Source: Microcaldota archaeon (lineage in GTDB: Archaea > B1Sed10-29 > B47-G15). From it: a DNA stretch of 64,000 nt. The first letter of the stretch is position 1. Each line of letters starts with the position of its first letter. The translations under genes were made by a program, and so were the position numbers. Positions 33,222 through 42,242 of this stretch are shown here, piece by piece. A model generated the notes under the pieces. That model had not been told where the DNA came from. It saw only the letters and a program-made list of their open reading frames with translations, and did not search any database. The stretch lies in contig QMVG01000003.1 of NCBI GenBank assembly GCA_003660975.1, positions 1-64,000 of the forward strand, read 5' to 3'.

Positions 33222-34940
33222 TTACATTCTATCTGGAGCTTCAATCCCAAGCAAACTAAGCGCATTTTTTACAACATTTATGAATGCTTTTACAAGAGCA
33301 ACCCTGCTTGCTTTCAGCTTTTCATCAGCTGCTTTAAGCACAGGACAGCTCTCATAAAACATTGAATATGTGTGAACCAAGTCAAGCAGGTACTGGGCTA
33401 TCAGCTGTGGCTTGTATTCTGCAGCTTTCTTGACTACATTAGGATATTCTGCTATTTTCATTATTAACTCTTTCTCTTCCCTGCTTGACAGTAATGCAGG
33501 ATTTCCAGCAGTTTTGCTTTCACCTAATTTTTTTAAGATGCTATTGGCCCTTGCATATGCATACTGGACATAAGGTCCTGTGTCTCCTTCAAACCTGATT
33601 GCATCTTCCTTGTTGAAGTATATGTCTCTTCTCATGTCTGTTTTTAGCATAGCAAATTTAATGGCCCCAAGAGCAATTTTCCTTGCAGTTTCTTCTATAA
33701 ACCTTTCATCCGCATCTGGATTTCTCTTTGCAGTTTCATAGCGAGCCAGCTCTACCACTTCATTTACTAAGTCATCAAGCCACACAACAATGCCTTTTCT
33801 CGAACTCATCTTGCCTTCTGGCAAATAAACCATTCCATACCAGAGATGAATGCATTTATCCACGATAGGATAATCAAGAAGCTCCAGTATTTTGAACAAC
33901 TGCTGAAAATACAGTTTGTGGTCTGCTGCGACCACGTAAAGAGAGATGTCTGGATTGAACTTTTCTAGTTTCTCATAGGCAAGGGCTATATCATTTGTTA
34001 TGTATATGCTTGTGCCGTCTGCCCTCAAGACCACCTTATCTGGAAGACCATATCTCTCTAATGGTGCTATTACGGCTCCGCTTTCGTCCTTTTTGAATAC
34101 TCCCTTTCTGAGAGCTTCCATGACTATCTCTTTTCCCCTTTCGTACATCTCTTCCTCATAAAAATAAACGTCAAACTCCGTGCCCAGCATTTTATATGTT
34201 TCCTCTCTTCCCTTTTCTGCCCATGATATTATCTTTTTCCATAGCTCCATTACATCGGGGTCTCCTGCCTCCCATTTCTGCAGCATTTTTTGTGCTTCTT
34301 CATTTAGTGATGGGTCCTCTTCTGCCTTCTTCGTGAACATTATGTAATATTTTCCAACAAAGTGGTCTGCTTTCATGCCACTGCTTTCTGGAGTGGCTCC
34401 ATGCCCCCATTTTAAATAACCTAGCATTGCCTTGCATATTGCTATTCCTCTGTTGTTTATGAGATTTGCTTTTACAACCTTATAGCCATTTGCCTCCAAG
34501 ATTCTGGCTATTGCCATGCCAAGAACATTGTTCCTTAGGTGGCCAACGTGCTGAGGTTTATTTGGGTTCGGCTGTGAGTATTCAAGCAAGACCTTTAATC
34601 CATTGCCACTGTCATTCTGCCCATAGCTTTCATCTTTAGCCTCTTTTAACACCTGTTCAGCAAAGTCCTCCCAATCCAGGTAAAAGTTTATGTAAGGGCC
34701 TGCTGTTTTGACTTCTTTGATAAGGCCAGATTTTTTTATTTTCCCTGCAATTTCCTCAGCTACTTCTTTTGGATTCCTCTTTTTTTGTTTTGCTATTTCA
34801 AAAGCTATGGTGCAAGACAAATCTCCCAGAGACGGGTTAGGAGGAGTGGATATATGTTCCTCTTCAATCCTCATACCACTTGCTGCTTCAACAGCTTTCT
34901 TAACATCATCAACGAATCTGTCAAAGGCGTACATTACCAT
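33222..34940 (-). CDS. argS: Arginyl-tRNA synthetase
   Basis: Charges tRNA-Arg. The 572-residue class I enzyme shows an N-terminal Add1 domain (STPPNPSLGDLSCTIAFEIAK), YSQPNPNKPQHVGHLRNNVLG with the HIGH motif as HVGH, GRGxE-type loops, YVVAADHKLYFQQLFKILELL, and a KMSKS-equivalent GKMSSRKG. The C-terminal DALR anticodon domain includes GPYVQYAYARANSIL. I choose ATG 34940; GTG 34943 and ATG 34934 are close alternatives. The tRNA-Arg gene begins at the very next base after its TAA, so enzyme and substrate share a transcript. Confidence 0.96.
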   Translation of the reverse strand: MVMYAFDRFVDDVKKAVEAASGMRIEEEHISTPPNPSLGDLSCTIAFEIAKQKKRNPKEVAEEIAGKIKKSGLIKEVKTAGPYINFYLDWEDFAEQVLKEAKDESYGQNDSGNGLKVLLEYSQPNPNKPQHVGHLRNNVLGMAIARILEANGYKVVKANLINNRGIAICKAMLGYLKWGHGATPESSGMKADHFVGKYYIMFTKKAEEDPSLNEEAQKMLQKWEAGDPDVMELWKKIISWAEKGREETYKMLGTEFDVYFYEEEMYERGKEIVMEALRKGVFKKDESGAVIAPLERYGLPDKVVLRADGTSIYITNDIALAYEKLEKFNPDISLYVVAADHKLYFQQLFKILELLDYPIVDKCIHLWYGMVYLPEGKMSSRKGIVVWLDDLVNEVVELARYETAKRNPDADERFIEETARKIALGAIKFAMLKTDMRRDIYFNKEDAIRFEGDTGPYVQYAYARANSILKKLGESKTAGNPALLSSREEKELIMKIAEYPNVVKKAAEYKPQLIAQYLLDLVHTYSMFYESCPVLKAADEKLKASRVALVKAFINVVKNALSLLGIEAPDRM

Positions 34941-34979
34941 CACTTAAATTGTAAACCAAGAAAAATAAAAAGAGTGAGG

Positions 34980-35324
34980 CTATTCTACTTTTATGCGCCT
35001 GCCTCTCTTTCCCCTACGCTTCAATGCTCTGCTGTGTTCCTCATTTATCTTTAATATAGGCCCAAAAAACCTATTTATCTTCCTGTTTATAATCCAGGAC
35101 ATTACGATAGACAGGATCAGATAGGACGTAAAGATGAAGATTAAGATGCCTCCCAATATTGAGGCAAACAAGAGTATAATCTTGTAAATTAAGTCTCCTG
35201 GGGATATGACAACCCATATGAAGTTTATTACTCCCAGTGTGAGTATTAGCGCAAAGAAAACAACAACAGCACCTTCTTTCCCAAGCAGTTTTATAATCAA
35301 CTTAATTTTGTTAATTACTTCCAT
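34980..35324 (-). CDS. Small two-helix membrane protein, unknown function
   Basis: 114 residues with two membrane helices (VVVFFALILTLGVINFIWVVI and IILLFASILGGILIFIFTSYLIL) and a very basic C-terminal tail ending RALKRRGKRGRRIKVE, probably cytoplasmic. I do not recognise a family. It lies 12 nt downstream of the phosphohexomutase and 40 nt upstream of argS, all leftward, so it may share their transcript. Confidence 0.7.
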   Translation of the reverse strand: MEVINKIKLIIKLLGKEGAVVVFFALILTLGVINFIWVVISPGDLIYKIILLFASILGGILIFIFTSYLILSIVMSWIINRKINRFFGPILKINEEHSRALKRRGKRGRRIKVE

Positions 35325-35336
35325 ATTCTAAGCAAC

Positions 35337-36659
35337 TCAATTCTCTTTTATTAACTTTTCTACAACAGCTTTTAGCTCACTTAACATTTTTTCAGCACTT
35401 TCCTTACTGTCAAATTCCCCCTTTATCCTTATTGTGTCCTCTGTATTGCTTGGCCTAATGGCAAACCACCCTCCTTTTCCGCTGACCCTAACACCATCTA
35501 TTGTTATTGGATTCCAATCGTTATAGATTTGCTTGAGCTTCACTACAACCATCTCTTTCTTTTCCTCAGGGCAGTGTATATTTGCTTTTATTGGATACCA
35601 ACTGGGCAGTTCGCTTACTAGCTTACTCAAACTGCCTTTCATAGCCACTATTTCAGCCATTCTCAAAGCAGCATATATGCCGTCGTCATAGCCAAAATAG
35701 TCATCGTGAAAGAAGTAATGACCAGAAGCCTCGGCAGCAAAAACAGCGTTGTAATCAAAAAGTATTCTCCTTATGTTTGTGTGTCCTGTTGGACTTATCA
35801 TAGCCACTCCTCCACTACTCTCAATGGTTTTTCTTATAAGTTCAGATGCCATTATGTCAAATACTACCTTTCCTTTCTGCTTCGCAAGCACATCTTTTAT
35901 GAAGAGCATGCTGCTTTGAGTGCCTGACAAAATCCTTCCTTTATCATCCACAAAGACCACTCTATCTGCATCTCCATCAGTAGCTACGCCGATGTCTGCA
36001 TTTTCTCTTATTACTGTTTCTTTGAGCTCGCTTAGCCTTTCTTCTATGTCTGGATTTGGGTCTCCCTTTGGAAAGTTTCCGTCTGGCTCTCCGTTTAGCA
36101 CTATGACATCATTTCCCAATCTCTTTAGTATTGGCTCAAGAGCAAGAGCTCCAACACCATTCATTGCATCAATCACAATTTTCAAGCCTTCAAATTCAAA
36201 TTTACTGCTTAGATAATCTATGTAATCAGGGAGCACCTCTTTTTTCTCTATTTTCCCAGCTCCAATCCTAAAAGCATTTTCCTTAATTATTCTTTCTATC
36301 TTTTTTAGCTCTTCTCCACCCAGTGTCCTCAAGCCCCTACACAGCTTCACCCCATTATATTCCTTTGGGTTGTGGGAGGCTGTTATCATAGCAGCAGCTA
36401 TCTTATTGTAGAAAGCTGCTGAGAAGTATAATACAGGAGTGGGGACAAGACCTATGTCTATGGCATCACAACCAGTGTCGTTTAGGCCTTTTATGAAAGC
36501 GTTTTTTAATAATGGTGATGAGAGGCGCCCGTCCATGCCCACAAAGGCAGTATCTGCGTTTAGATATGTTGCATATGCTCTGCCAATGTCCTCCACAAGC
36601 TTCTCTGTAAGCTCTTTTCCGTACACGCCCCGTACGTCATATGCTCTGAATACTGACAT
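35337..36659 (-). CDS. Phosphomannomutase/phosphoglucomutase
   Basis: Interconverts hexose-6-P and hexose-1-P. The correct start is ATG 36659 (MSVFRAYDVRGVYG); the ORF-track extension to 36884 runs antisense into the HerA-like gene. The 440-residue alpha-D-phosphohexomutase has the catalytic serine in AMITASHNPKEYNG (Ser95), the Mg loop ATDGDADRVVFVD, the sugar-binding EASGHYFF, and the phosphate-binding RPSNTEDTIRIK. GalU in the glycan locus needs glucose-1-P, which this enzyme could supply. Archaeal members often use both mannose and glucose. Confidence 0.94.
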   Translation of the reverse strand: MSVFRAYDVRGVYGKELTEKLVEDIGRAYATYLNADTAFVGMDGRLSSPLLKNAFIKGLNDTGCDAIDIGLVPTPVLYFSAAFYNKIAAAMITASHNPKEYNGVKLCRGLRTLGGEELKKIERIIKENAFRIGAGKIEKKEVLPDYIDYLSSKFEFEGLKIVIDAMNGVGALALEPILKRLGNDVIVLNGEPDGNFPKGDPNPDIEERLSELKETVIRENADIGVATDGDADRVVFVDDKGRILSGTQSSMLFIKDVLAKQKGKVVFDIMASELIRKTIESSGGVAMISPTGHTNIRRILFDYNAVFAAEASGHYFFHDDYFGYDDGIYAALRMAEIVAMKGSLSKLVSELPSWYPIKANIHCPEEKKEMVVVKLKQIYNDWNPITIDGVRVSGKGGWFAIRPSNTEDTIRIKGEFDSKESAEKMLSELKAVVEKLIKEN

Positions 36660-36712
36660 GGTGAAATTTAGAGATAGAAGAATATTTAAAACACAGCGTT
36701 GTAATAATATCA

Positions 36713-38992
36713 ATGAATTTCGTAGGCAATTCTGACATGAAATTGAAGGTTTTAGAAGATGATACGCACATCTTTGTAGGCAGAAAGAAAAGCATACATG
36801 AAAAATATGGTATTGAAGGCAGCTTGCTGTTTGGCAAATCCTTAGAGAAAGAGAAGTTTGGAAAGCTGGTTCATTTGGATGCAATATCTCCTCACGTTAT
36901 ATTTATTTGTGGTGCGAGAGGTTCAGGCAAATCATATGATTTAGGAGTTATTGCAGAAGAGATAATTACAAAGAACCCGAACCTTGCAGCTGTTGTGATA
37001 GACCCTGTGGGTATCTTCTGGTCTATGAAGCACCCTAACAAAGAGGAAAGAGAGGTCAAAGACCTCTTGGAATGGGGACTTGAGCCAAAAGGTCTGGAAA
37101 GCACAAAGGTTTTTATCCCCTATGGTTTGAAGGAAAGCATCCCGAAGGACACATACGATGCTTTGTTTTCTATAAAACCATCTGAACTGACTGTTGACGA
37201 CTGGTGTCTGACCTTTGGCCTTGAAAGGTTCTCGCCAACCAGTCTGCTCCTTGAGAAGGCAATTGAGAAAGCCAAGGCAAAGAAAAGAAATTTTTCCATA
37301 GATGACTTGATAAGAGTTATTGAGAAGGACAAGGAGCTTATCAGCAGAGAGAAGGGATATAGTATAAGCACAAGAAGGGCTTTGCTATCAAGGCTGGAGG
37401 CTGCAAAATCCTGGGGCATTCTCTCAGAAGAAGGCACGAGCTTGTCCGAGATATGTATGGAGGGTATTGTTAGCGTTATAGATATCTCATTTTTGGAAGA
37501 GAATGTATCTTCTTTGGTCATAGGCATGCTCGCCAGGAAAATATTAAATGCAAGGAAAAAGGTTACGAGGCAGGCTTCTATGAAGAAATACGCTATGTCT
37601 GATATAGATGAGCTTTTGGATGTTGAGATTCCGCCAACATGGCTGTTCATAGATGAAGCCCATACACTCATTCCTTCAGGAGGCCTGAAGACAGCAGCCA
37701 CTGACTCTTTAATAGAATATGTTAAGCAGGGAAGAAGACCTGGCTGCTCGCTGGTCTTTGCAACGCAGCAGCCCTCAGCGATAGATACAAAAGTGCTCTC
37801 CCAACTGGATATTCTTATAACTCACAAGCTTGTTTTTGAAGAAGACATAAAAGCAGTTATGAAAAGAGTGCCAACAGTGGTCCCAGATGAGTACAGGAAG
37901 GCATCATTCATAAGGAGCTTGCCAATAGGCGTTGCTCTGCTTGCTGACAGGAGCGAGCAGAGTTCGAGGGCGTTTACAGTTAAGGTGAGACCTAGGTTTT
38001 CTCAGCATGAAGGCAGGGAAACTACAAGCATAGAGTTGGACGAGAACTTTGATGAGGAAACAATAAGGAAGATGATAGTTGAGCTAATATACAAAAAACT
38101 ACAATCAGAAGGTCGCATGCCTCTGCGGAAGCTAGAAACACTGGCCGACACTTTGAAGAGGAGATATAAAGTTAAGATAGAAACAGACGAGATAATACAT
38201 TATTTGGTGGAGAATAAAAACTGCGAGGTTAGAGAGGGAGCGCTGTGGCTAGGAGGTAAAATGCCTTCTTACGAAGAAGAGGCTTTAGAGGAAAAAAGCT
38301 CAACCGAGCTCAGCCAGAAAGCGCTACCTGTTTTGATAAGTGAAGAAAAAGCAAAGCAAATTGCAGAAAAGCGCAAAAAAGAGAAATTGCTTGGATTGTT
38401 TGGAAAAGAGGAAAAGGTCAAGAGCATTGAACTTGTTTACTCCCCTGTCTATATGCTTTCGTATTCAAGAAAATCAGAGCGCGGTTCTATTCCATCGCGC
38501 TGCTTTGTTAGTCCTGATTATGAACTTCTCTTCTTTGGCAAGAAAGGCCTTCAAAAGACAAAGTCAATAAACATGCTTTTGGACCTTTCTGATAAGAAAT
38601 TTAGGGTCTTTAAGGAACTTAGGGCTGCTTGGTTGACCAGAAAGCAGGTTCAAGAAAAGACACTACTCACTGCGCAGGCTGCTGCCAAATACCTCAGAGA
38701 ACTTGTTGGTGCTGGCCTTGTGGAGAGAAAGGGAGAAAAGTACAGGGCAAAGAATCTGGACGTGCCCAATGATATACTGTCTGCAAGTTTCAGCCTTGAA
38801 AATGTGGACCTGGTCAAGCCAAGAAACGCCAAAGTAGAGGAAATCAAATGCAATGAGAAGAGAATCCAGTCTATACCTAAACTTTTTGGCCCTGCTATAA
38901 TTGATAGTGTTGATATCGTACTTCTTCCAAAGTGGCGGGTTACATACGAATCTGCAGGGAAATCCAGGATAGAGGAGTTCTTTGCTTTATAA
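36713..38992 (+). CDS. HerA/DUF87-like ATPase with C-terminal winged-helix region
   Basis: A 759-residue P-loop ATPase of the FtsK/HerA superfamily: Walker A FICGARGSGKSYD (residues ~67-74), Walker B WLFIDEAHTLIPSGG (~310-324), sensor-like SLVFATQQPSAID, and RPRF after an arginine-rich stretch. Only ~66 residues precede Walker A, so the N-terminal HAS barrel of true HerA is absent. Residues ~624-683 (FRVFKELRAAWLTRKQVQEKTLL...LVGAGLVERKGEKYRA) look like a winged helix. No nurA is nearby. Probably a DNA-directed motor with its own DNA-binding domain; role unassigned. Divergent from the mutase. Confidence 0.85.
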   Translation: MNFVGNSDMKLKVLEDDTHIFVGRKKSIHEKYGIEGSLLFGKSLEKEKFGKLVHLDAISPHVIFICGARGSGKSYDLGVIAEEIITKNPNLAAVVIDPVGIFWSMKHPNKEEREVKDLLEWGLEPKGLESTKVFIPYGLKESIPKDTYDALFSIKPSELTVDDWCLTFGLERFSPTSLLLEKAIEKAKAKKRNFSIDDLIRVIEKDKELISREKGYSISTRRALLSRLEAAKSWGILSEEGTSLSEICMEGIVSVIDISFLEENVSSLVIGMLARKILNARKKVTRQASMKKYAMSDIDELLDVEIPPTWLFIDEAHTLIPSGGLKTAATDSLIEYVKQGRRPGCSLVFATQQPSAIDTKVLSQLDILITHKLVFEEDIKAVMKRVPTVVPDEYRKASFIRSLPIGVALLADRSEQSSRAFTVKVRPRFSQHEGRETTSIELDENFDEETIRKMIVELIYKKLQSEGRMPLRKLETLADTLKRRYKVKIETDEIIHYLVENKNCEVREGALWLGGKMPSYEEEALEEKSSTELSQKALPVLISEEKAKQIAEKRKKEKLLGLFGKEEKVKSIELVYSPVYMLSYSRKSERGSIPSRCFVSPDYELLFFGKKGLQKTKSINMLLDLSDKKFRVFKELRAAWLTRKQVQEKTLLTAQAAAKYLRELVGAGLVERKGEKYRAKNLDVPNDILSASFSLENVDLVKPRNAKVEEIKCNEKRIQSIPKLFGPAIIDSVDIVLLPKWRVTYESAGKSRIEEFFAL

Positions 38993-39053
38993 CCTTTTTT
39001 TAGTGGTAACAAAAAATGTTTTAATATGTTAAACAGAAAAAGATACGGATACT

Positions 39054-42000
39054 ATGAAACGCTATGCTCCATTTTTGATTTTCCTATTCTTCTTTATCTC
39101 AATTGCTCACTCATATATTATTGTAGAGGCAAATTCCTCCAATGCGAGTTATAATGGCATTATAGGTCTTAATATTACAGTTTATAACAGCAGTGGTTCG
39201 GCTGTGGCCAACGTCAGTTTAAACCTCAGTGTTATGGGCAGCCCTTCTTGGGCTAGCTGCTCTGTTGACTCAAATACATCTGAAAACGGAAAAGCCAATG
39301 CTTCCTGCTCTTTTAACAACGCAATTAACGGCACATATAATTTCAGTGTTCATTCAGCAAGCTATGGAGACAATAATAGCGTCCAATTCAGAATTCTTCA
39401 GCACGATGAGAAACCTATTTTTAGTGTAAATAGTTCCATAGCTTATTCGGAGAAAAACAGTGTCACTAAATTTGAACTATATGTTATAAATAAAAATAAC
39501 TACCAAACTGAGTTTAATTTTTCCCATAGCAATATATCTGATTTTAATTGTTCTTTCAATAACAGTTTAATGTCCCTACCCCCTATATCTACTCTTTATA
39601 CCAATATCTTCTCCTGCTCTGTAAACAATAGCGTGGCCGCAGGCAGTTATAACATCACTATATGGGTGAATGCAAGCAATAACAAAAGCATCTCGTCTGA
39701 ATTAAATCTTACATTGCACGTGAGACCAAGGCATAACTTCACACTGTCAAATCTAAGTAATACAAGAGGCAGCATTGAAGCTGGTAAGAGTTTCAGCTTT
39801 ACCTTCCTGCTAAATAACACAGGAGAAACTGCAGTTAACTATTCTATAAACCCAACTGCAAATAATTCGTGGGCGTGTGGTGTGAATGCCTCTAACGTTG
39901 TAGACCTCCAAGTAAACAAAACTGTGAATATAAGCGTTAGTTTCAGGACAAGTGTCACAGCACCATACAACGAAACTGGTGTTTGCACTGTAACTGTCAC
40001 AGATAGTTATGGGCTGGAAAAAAACATAAGCTTCAATTTAAGCGCTGATAAGCATTACAATTTATCTCTTCACCTACCAAGGTCACCAGTAGACAACTTC
40101 GATGACGGAAATCTGAGTTTTCTGCTTAATGTTTCAAACGACGGCAACAGTGGTTTGAGCTTCAATATTTCAGTAGATAGCAGCTCAGCAAATTGGAATA
40201 TCTCGTGGAACATAAGCTCTACCAATGATTCCACAAAACAACACATAAAGAACCTGTCATATTTTATACAAAACTTCTCGCTCACAACAATTAACATCTC
40301 CGTGGTGAAGCCACAGGACGCCAAATGCGGGGACAGCACAACGCTTTGGGTGGAGCTTAGCTCTGCCCATACAGATAAAATCGTAAGGAGCATACGCGTT
40401 GAGTATCCATGTCTAAAAGCTGTCCCCGCTATCACATATAATCACAGCTCAAAGTTGCTTTCCATTATAATTCCAAATGTTACAAAAGGAGGTGAAACAC
40501 TCAACAGGACCGAGGCAGTTATAAACTTAACAATAAGTGATTCTGATGGCAACAGCATCTTTAGTGTAAGTAATATGACAGTTGACAAGACATACAACAA
40601 AAGTCTAAGCAATACGGCTGCAAGCAGTTTTAGGTTGCATCTGCACCTAAAGAAGAACGGCAGTTCGGACATTGTAAATGACATATACGCCAACTTTGCA
40701 ATATATGACAGCATTGATTTATACGTAAGGCCAACATATAGTCCAGTGGAACGAGGGGATACTATAAGCTTTACAGTCGAGAGCAAATTGGAAGATAAAT
40801 GGCTAAATCCGTCAATCAGTTGCACACGTGAGGGGTCTAAAAACTGTGGAATATGGCTTGAAAACTGCCGCTGGCTTGAGAATTCAGGCACATCAAGGAC
40901 ATACAGATGTGATATAAAAGACAATGCTCTGCTTGGCAGCTTTGATGTAAGCTTTTCTGTGGAAGCGTCTTCGTGTGCTGATAGCACAAACATAACTTGC
41001 ACATATGATCCAAAGCTCTCAGCATCAGATGACTGCACAGTCAATATTAGGGAATCTGAAGACAATAATCAGAACAGTCAAGACCAACAAGAGAATCAGT
41101 CAGAATCCTCTCAGGAGGAGCAGGCCTCAGCTCCAAAGCTGAGTATAAAAAATTTGAAGCAAGGAGAGGTCTTCAAGAACACCAAAGTGCTTTCAGGAGG
41201 TTTTGTGATATTGGTGGAAAACGATGGAGGAGCTGGGCAGCTATCTGCATCTATTAATGAGCTTGGAGCCGTGAAGCACTTCTATCTTGATATTGACTAC
41301 AACCAAAGCATTGAAGCGAACTCCACAGCGAGATTGGTTATGAAGATAAAACCAATTGAGAATACAAAGCCAGGGGTTTACAATATAATGCTCAAAGTCA
41401 ATGACTTGATGCGAACATTTAAAGTTCCAGTGATGCCACCAGAGGACAATAAAAATTGGCATAGGTTCTTTGAAGTAGCAAAAAATGGCAGCACTATCAT
41501 TACATTGCGCGTGAAAAACACAAGGAATGGGCCAAACAATTTTACTGTTACTGAGAGAATACCAAAAGAGGCAGCTAGGACAGCAGACGGGGTATTTGTA
41601 ATAAGCCCAAGTGATTATGTAGTAATAGAAAAGGATCCAGTTATAAAGTGGATAGTGAAAGATGTAGCTCCTGGCAGGGAATTTGACATAGTATATATGA
41701 TTGGTAGGAATGTGACGAACATTAATTTCCCGAAGCCAGAAATAGGAGAGTCATATATATACAGCGTGGGAAGGCAGGCCCATATCGTAGCAGCTGGAAT
41801 AAGCCGCAACCCACAGGCCCTCTTGGTGCTTTTTGGTGTTTTAATATCTGCTTCAATATGGTTCTTTATGTATAAGAAGGGCCTGCTCGAGCCAAAAGCA
41901 TATTATATACCGCGCGCTCCGAAAAAGCAGAAGAGAAGAGCCGGAGCAGAAGATTTTGTTATGCAATATTCTCTAGATGCCAACAAGGAAAGGCATTCTG

Positions 42001-42242
42001 TATACGGTCCAGTATTGGCTGAATACTCTCTTTTCCCTGAGAGGCAAAGCCCACCAAAAGAGAAAGTAGCCGCAGAAAAAAAGCCTGAAAAGAAGAAGGT
42101 TAAGGAAAAACAGGGGCATTCTCGCAGACCTGCTCTGCTAAAGCTTCCTAAGATAAAAGCCCTTAATGCCTTTCCTATCATAAAAAAGAAAAGAGATAAG
42201 AAGAAAAGCAAGAAAAAAACGAAAAAGAAATCAAGGCGTTAG
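39054..42242 (+). CDS. Large sequon-rich surface protein, one C-terminal TM, basic cytoplasmic tail
   Basis: 1062 residues of unknown function. Signal peptide MKRYAPFLIFLFFFISIAHS; then ~900 extracellular residues with dozens of N-x-S/T sequons and repeated Ig-like/NEW3-like strands (FTFLLNNTGETAVNYSI, LSFLLNVSNDGNSGLSFNI); an acidic Gln/Ser/Glu linker NNQNSQDQQENQSESSQEEQ; a DUF11-like segment; one membrane helix ALLVLFGVLISASIWFFMY (~residues 920-938); and a ~120-residue cytoplasmic tail ending in a Lys/Arg run. Probably a glycosylated envelope protein. TATA-like TTTTAATATG lies ~30 nt before the ATG. It overlaps aspS by 12 nt. Confidence 0.85.
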   Translation: MKRYAPFLIFLFFFISIAHSYIIVEANSSNASYNGIIGLNITVYNSSGSAVANVSLNLSVMGSPSWASCSVDSNTSENGKANASCSFNNAINGTYNFSVHSASYGDNNSVQFRILQHDEKPIFSVNSSIAYSEKNSVTKFELYVINKNNYQTEFNFSHSNISDFNCSFNNSLMSLPPISTLYTNIFSCSVNNSVAAGSYNITIWVNASNNKSISSELNLTLHVRPRHNFTLSNLSNTRGSIEAGKSFSFTFLLNNTGETAVNYSINPTANNSWACGVNASNVVDLQVNKTVNISVSFRTSVTAPYNETGVCTVTVTDSYGLEKNISFNLSADKHYNLSLHLPRSPVDNFDDGNLSFLLNVSNDGNSGLSFNISVDSSSANWNISWNISSTNDSTKQHIKNLSYFIQNFSLTTINISVVKPQDAKCGDSTTLWVELSSAHTDKIVRSIRVEYPCLKAVPAITYNHSSKLLSIIIPNVTKGGETLNRTEAVINLTISDSDGNSIFSVSNMTVDKTYNKSLSNTAASSFRLHLHLKKNGSSDIVNDIYANFAIYDSIDLYVRPTYSPVERGDTISFTVESKLEDKWLNPSISCTREGSKNCGIWLENCRWLENSGTSRTYRCDIKDNALLGSFDVSFSVEASSCADSTNITCTYDPKLSASDDCTVNIRESEDNNQNSQDQQENQSESSQEEQASAPKLSIKNLKQGEVFKNTKVLSGGFVILVENDGGAGQLSASINELGAVKHFYLDIDYNQSIEANSTARLVMKIKPIENTKPGVYNIMLKVNDLMRTFKVPVMPPEDNKNWHRFFEVAKNGSTIITLRVKNTRNGPNNFTVTERIPKEAARTADGVFVISPSDYVVIEKDPVIKWIVKDVAPGREFDIVYMIGRNVTNINFPKPEIGESYIYSVGRQAHIVAAGISRNPQALLVLFGVLISASIWFFMYKKGLLEPKAYYIPRAPKKQKRRAGAEDFVMQYSLDANKERHSVYGPVLAEYSLFPERQSPPKEKVAAEKKPEKKKVKEKQGHSRRPALLKLPKIKALNAFPIIKKKRDKKKSKKKTKKKSRR

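Noticed and set aside
36660-36884. 75-residue N-terminal extension of the phosphohexomutase ORF
   Set aside because: Runs antisense into the HerA-like gene and bears no family similarity; MSVFRAYDVRG at 36659 is the normal start.
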